NCBI GenBank assembly: GCA_943370285.1
Contig: CALRQJ020000010.1
Span: forward strand, 101,655 to 165,654
Source: CALRQJ02 sp943370285
GTDB taxonomy: Bacteria > Bacteroidota > Bacteroidia > Chitinophagales > Chitinophagaceae
Reading direction: 5' to 3'
Length of the DNA stretch: 64,000 bases
The notes under the pieces were generated by a model. That model saw only the letters and a program-made list of their open reading frames with translations. It searched no databases and was not told the DNA's origin. Positions 63,000 through 64,000 of the stretch are shown here, piece by piece (position 1 is the stretch's first letter; the number at the start of each line of letters is the position of its first letter). A program made the position numbers and the translations under genes.

Positions 63000-64000
63000 A
63001 TGCAAGAAAAAAAACTGTTTTTACTCGATGCGTTTGCCCTCATTTTCAGGGCCTATTATGCCCTCATTCGTAACCCTCGTATTACTAGTAAAGGACTTAA
63101 TACCAATGCTCAATTTGGATTCACCAATACGTTGGTAGAGTTAATAAATAAAGAGAAGCCTACTCATATGGCTGTTTGTTTCGATGTATCGGGACCAACA
63201 GAACGCCATACCGATTTTGCCGACTACAAAGCCAATAGACAAGAAGCGCCGGAAGATTTATTGGCGGCTATTCCTTATATCAAAAGAATTATCGAAGGCT
63301 TTAATATTCCTGTAATTGGTGTAGAAGGGTATGAAGCAGATGATGTTGTGGGCACTTTAGCTTGGGAAGCACATGATGCTGGTTATGAAGTATTTATGGT
63401 TACACCCGATAAAGATTATGGACAGTTGGTGAGAGATGGCATTTACATCTACAAGCCTGGTTACCAAGGTGGAGATGTAGAGATTATGGGTCCTAAAGAA
63501 GTATGTGCTAAATGGGATATTGAACGAGTAGATCAAGTCATTGATATTTTGGGTTTGATGGGGGATGCTGTAGATAATATACCCGGCATTAAAGGCGTGG
63601 GTGAAAAAACTGCAGCCAAATTATTGAAAGAGTATGGCACTTTAGAAAATGTATTGGCTAACGCCGAAAATATTAAAGGTGCATTAGGCGAAAAAGTGAG
63701 AGCAGGTGTTGAAGATGCTATCATGAGTAAAAAACTCGCTACTATTATTACCAAAGTGCCGGTTGAATTTCATGAAGAAAATTTCAAACTAAAAGAATGG
63801 AATAAAGAAGCATTAAAAGAAGTTTTTGCTGAGCTGGAATTTAAAACCTTAGGCAAAAGAATTTTAGGCGAAGATTTTAATGTGTTTACCCAAGCCCCGG
63901 CAGGTGTACAAACAGATTTATTTGGCAATGAAGTGGCCACACCTGAAAAAACAAAACCCAAAACAGAAGCTGCTGCACTTCCTACATCAGATGATATTGA
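63000..64000 (+). CDS. polA: DNA polymerase I, N-terminal part (truncated by window edge)
   Basis: The frame from ATG 63000 is open to the window end (333 codons). It begins with the 5'-3' exonuclease domain: LFLLDAFALIFRAYYAL, VCFDVSGPTERHTDFADYKANR, GVEGYEADDVVGTLA, VTPDKDYGQLV, GLMGDAVDNIPGIKGVGEKTAAKLL. These acidic clusters are the metal sites of the flap exonuclease. The polymerase domain lies beyond the window. The C-terminal part shown ends with a Pro/Thr-rich linker (QTDLFGNEVATPEKTKPKTEA) that leads to the proofreading/polymerase domains. It acts in Okazaki fragment maturation and repair. Confidence 0.95.
   Translation, partial: MQEKKLFLLDAFALIFRAYYALIRNPRITSKGLNTNAQFGFTNTLVELINKEKPTHMAVCFDVSGPTERHTDFADYKANRQEAPEDLLAAIPYIKRIIEGFNIPVIGVEGYEADDVVGTLAWEAHDAGYEVFMVTPDKDYGQLVRDGIYIYKPGYQGGDVEIMGPKEVCAKWDIERVDQVIDILGLMGDAVDNIPGIKGVGEKTAAKLLKEYGTLENVLANAENIKGALGEKVRAGVEDAIMSKKLATIITKVPVEFHEENFKLKEWNKEALKEVFAELEFKTLGKRILGEDFNVFTQAPAGVQTDLFGNEVATPEKTKPKTEAAALPTSDDI

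Noticed and set aside
1..64000. Mobile elements, CRISPR arrays, tRNA or rRNA genes
   Set aside because: I saw no regularly spaced repeats, transposase or integrase motifs, or cloverleaf-like segments; a covariance-model scan would be decisive.

Overview
The window looks like a chromosomal segment of a Bacteroidota bacterium, most likely of the family Chitinophagaceae. The DNA is AT-rich. Many exported proteins carry lipoprotein signals, one ends in a type IX secretion (T9SS) sorting domain, and several upstream regions carry the Bacteroidota-type -7 box (TAnnTTTG) with a TTTG-like -33 element instead of -35/-10 boxes. There are no rRNA or tRNA genes, CRISPR arrays, transposases or phage genes that I can recognise, and gene order is compact and operonic. 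The species assignment is inference; no marker gene beyond the 5' part of polA is present.

Positions 1-17094 hold a beta-glucan (laminarin-type) utilisation locus. Seven genes read leftward: a T9SS-secreted binding protein, an unusual glycosidase fused to an outer-membrane beta-barrel, a surface binding lipoprotein, a GH16 endo-glucanase lipoprotein, a large cytoplasmic GH149-like beta-1,3-glucan phosphorylase, a GH17 lipoprotein and a GH30 lipoprotein cut by the window edge. A divergent membrane-spanning regulator (sensor propeller, Y_Y_Y, one transmembrane helix, LuxR-type HTH) faces them and is the likely controller. The inferred flow is surface binding, then extracellular cutting, then uptake, then phosphorolysis. 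No SusC/SusD pair is seen inside this part. Two hairpins and a perfect terminator divide the locus into transcriptional segments.

Positions 17218-20784 carry a rightward housekeeping run: a FabH-type ketosynthase, a secreted protein, a lipid kinase, a TIGR02757 protein and a small protein. A patch of tiny unknown membrane proteins follows (20897-21856). Next come a GH9 cellulase fused to a deacetylase-like domain (21939-24554), then a fumarylacetoacetase-fold hydrolase and a flavin reductase reading rightward. A long leftward block (26645-44191) then holds a PH-domain pair, a glycosyltransferase with a metallophosphoesterase, TatC, a two-gene phosphorelay with many PAS domains, a CNNM transporter, an aldo/keto reductase, LptC with an outer-membrane protein, CoaX, a LON-domain protein, a glycosyltransferase and an O-antigen ligase.

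From 44233 to the end the order is mixed: MeaB, a glycosyltransferase, a methyltransferase, a CDGSH protein, several small exported proteins, an exported DJ-1/alpha-beta hydrolase fusion facing an HxlR regulator, a nicotinamide-riboside salvage pair (PnuC plus a NadR-like kinase), MtgA, a LysE exporter, a GH3-auxin-family protein, a C5-epimerase-like protein with an orphan ABC permease and a processive-type glycosyltransferase, a radical SAM/SPASM enzyme, a Tat-exported PLP enzyme and the start of DNA polymerase I. Several promoter boxes sit so close to the start codon that leaderless mRNAs are suggested.
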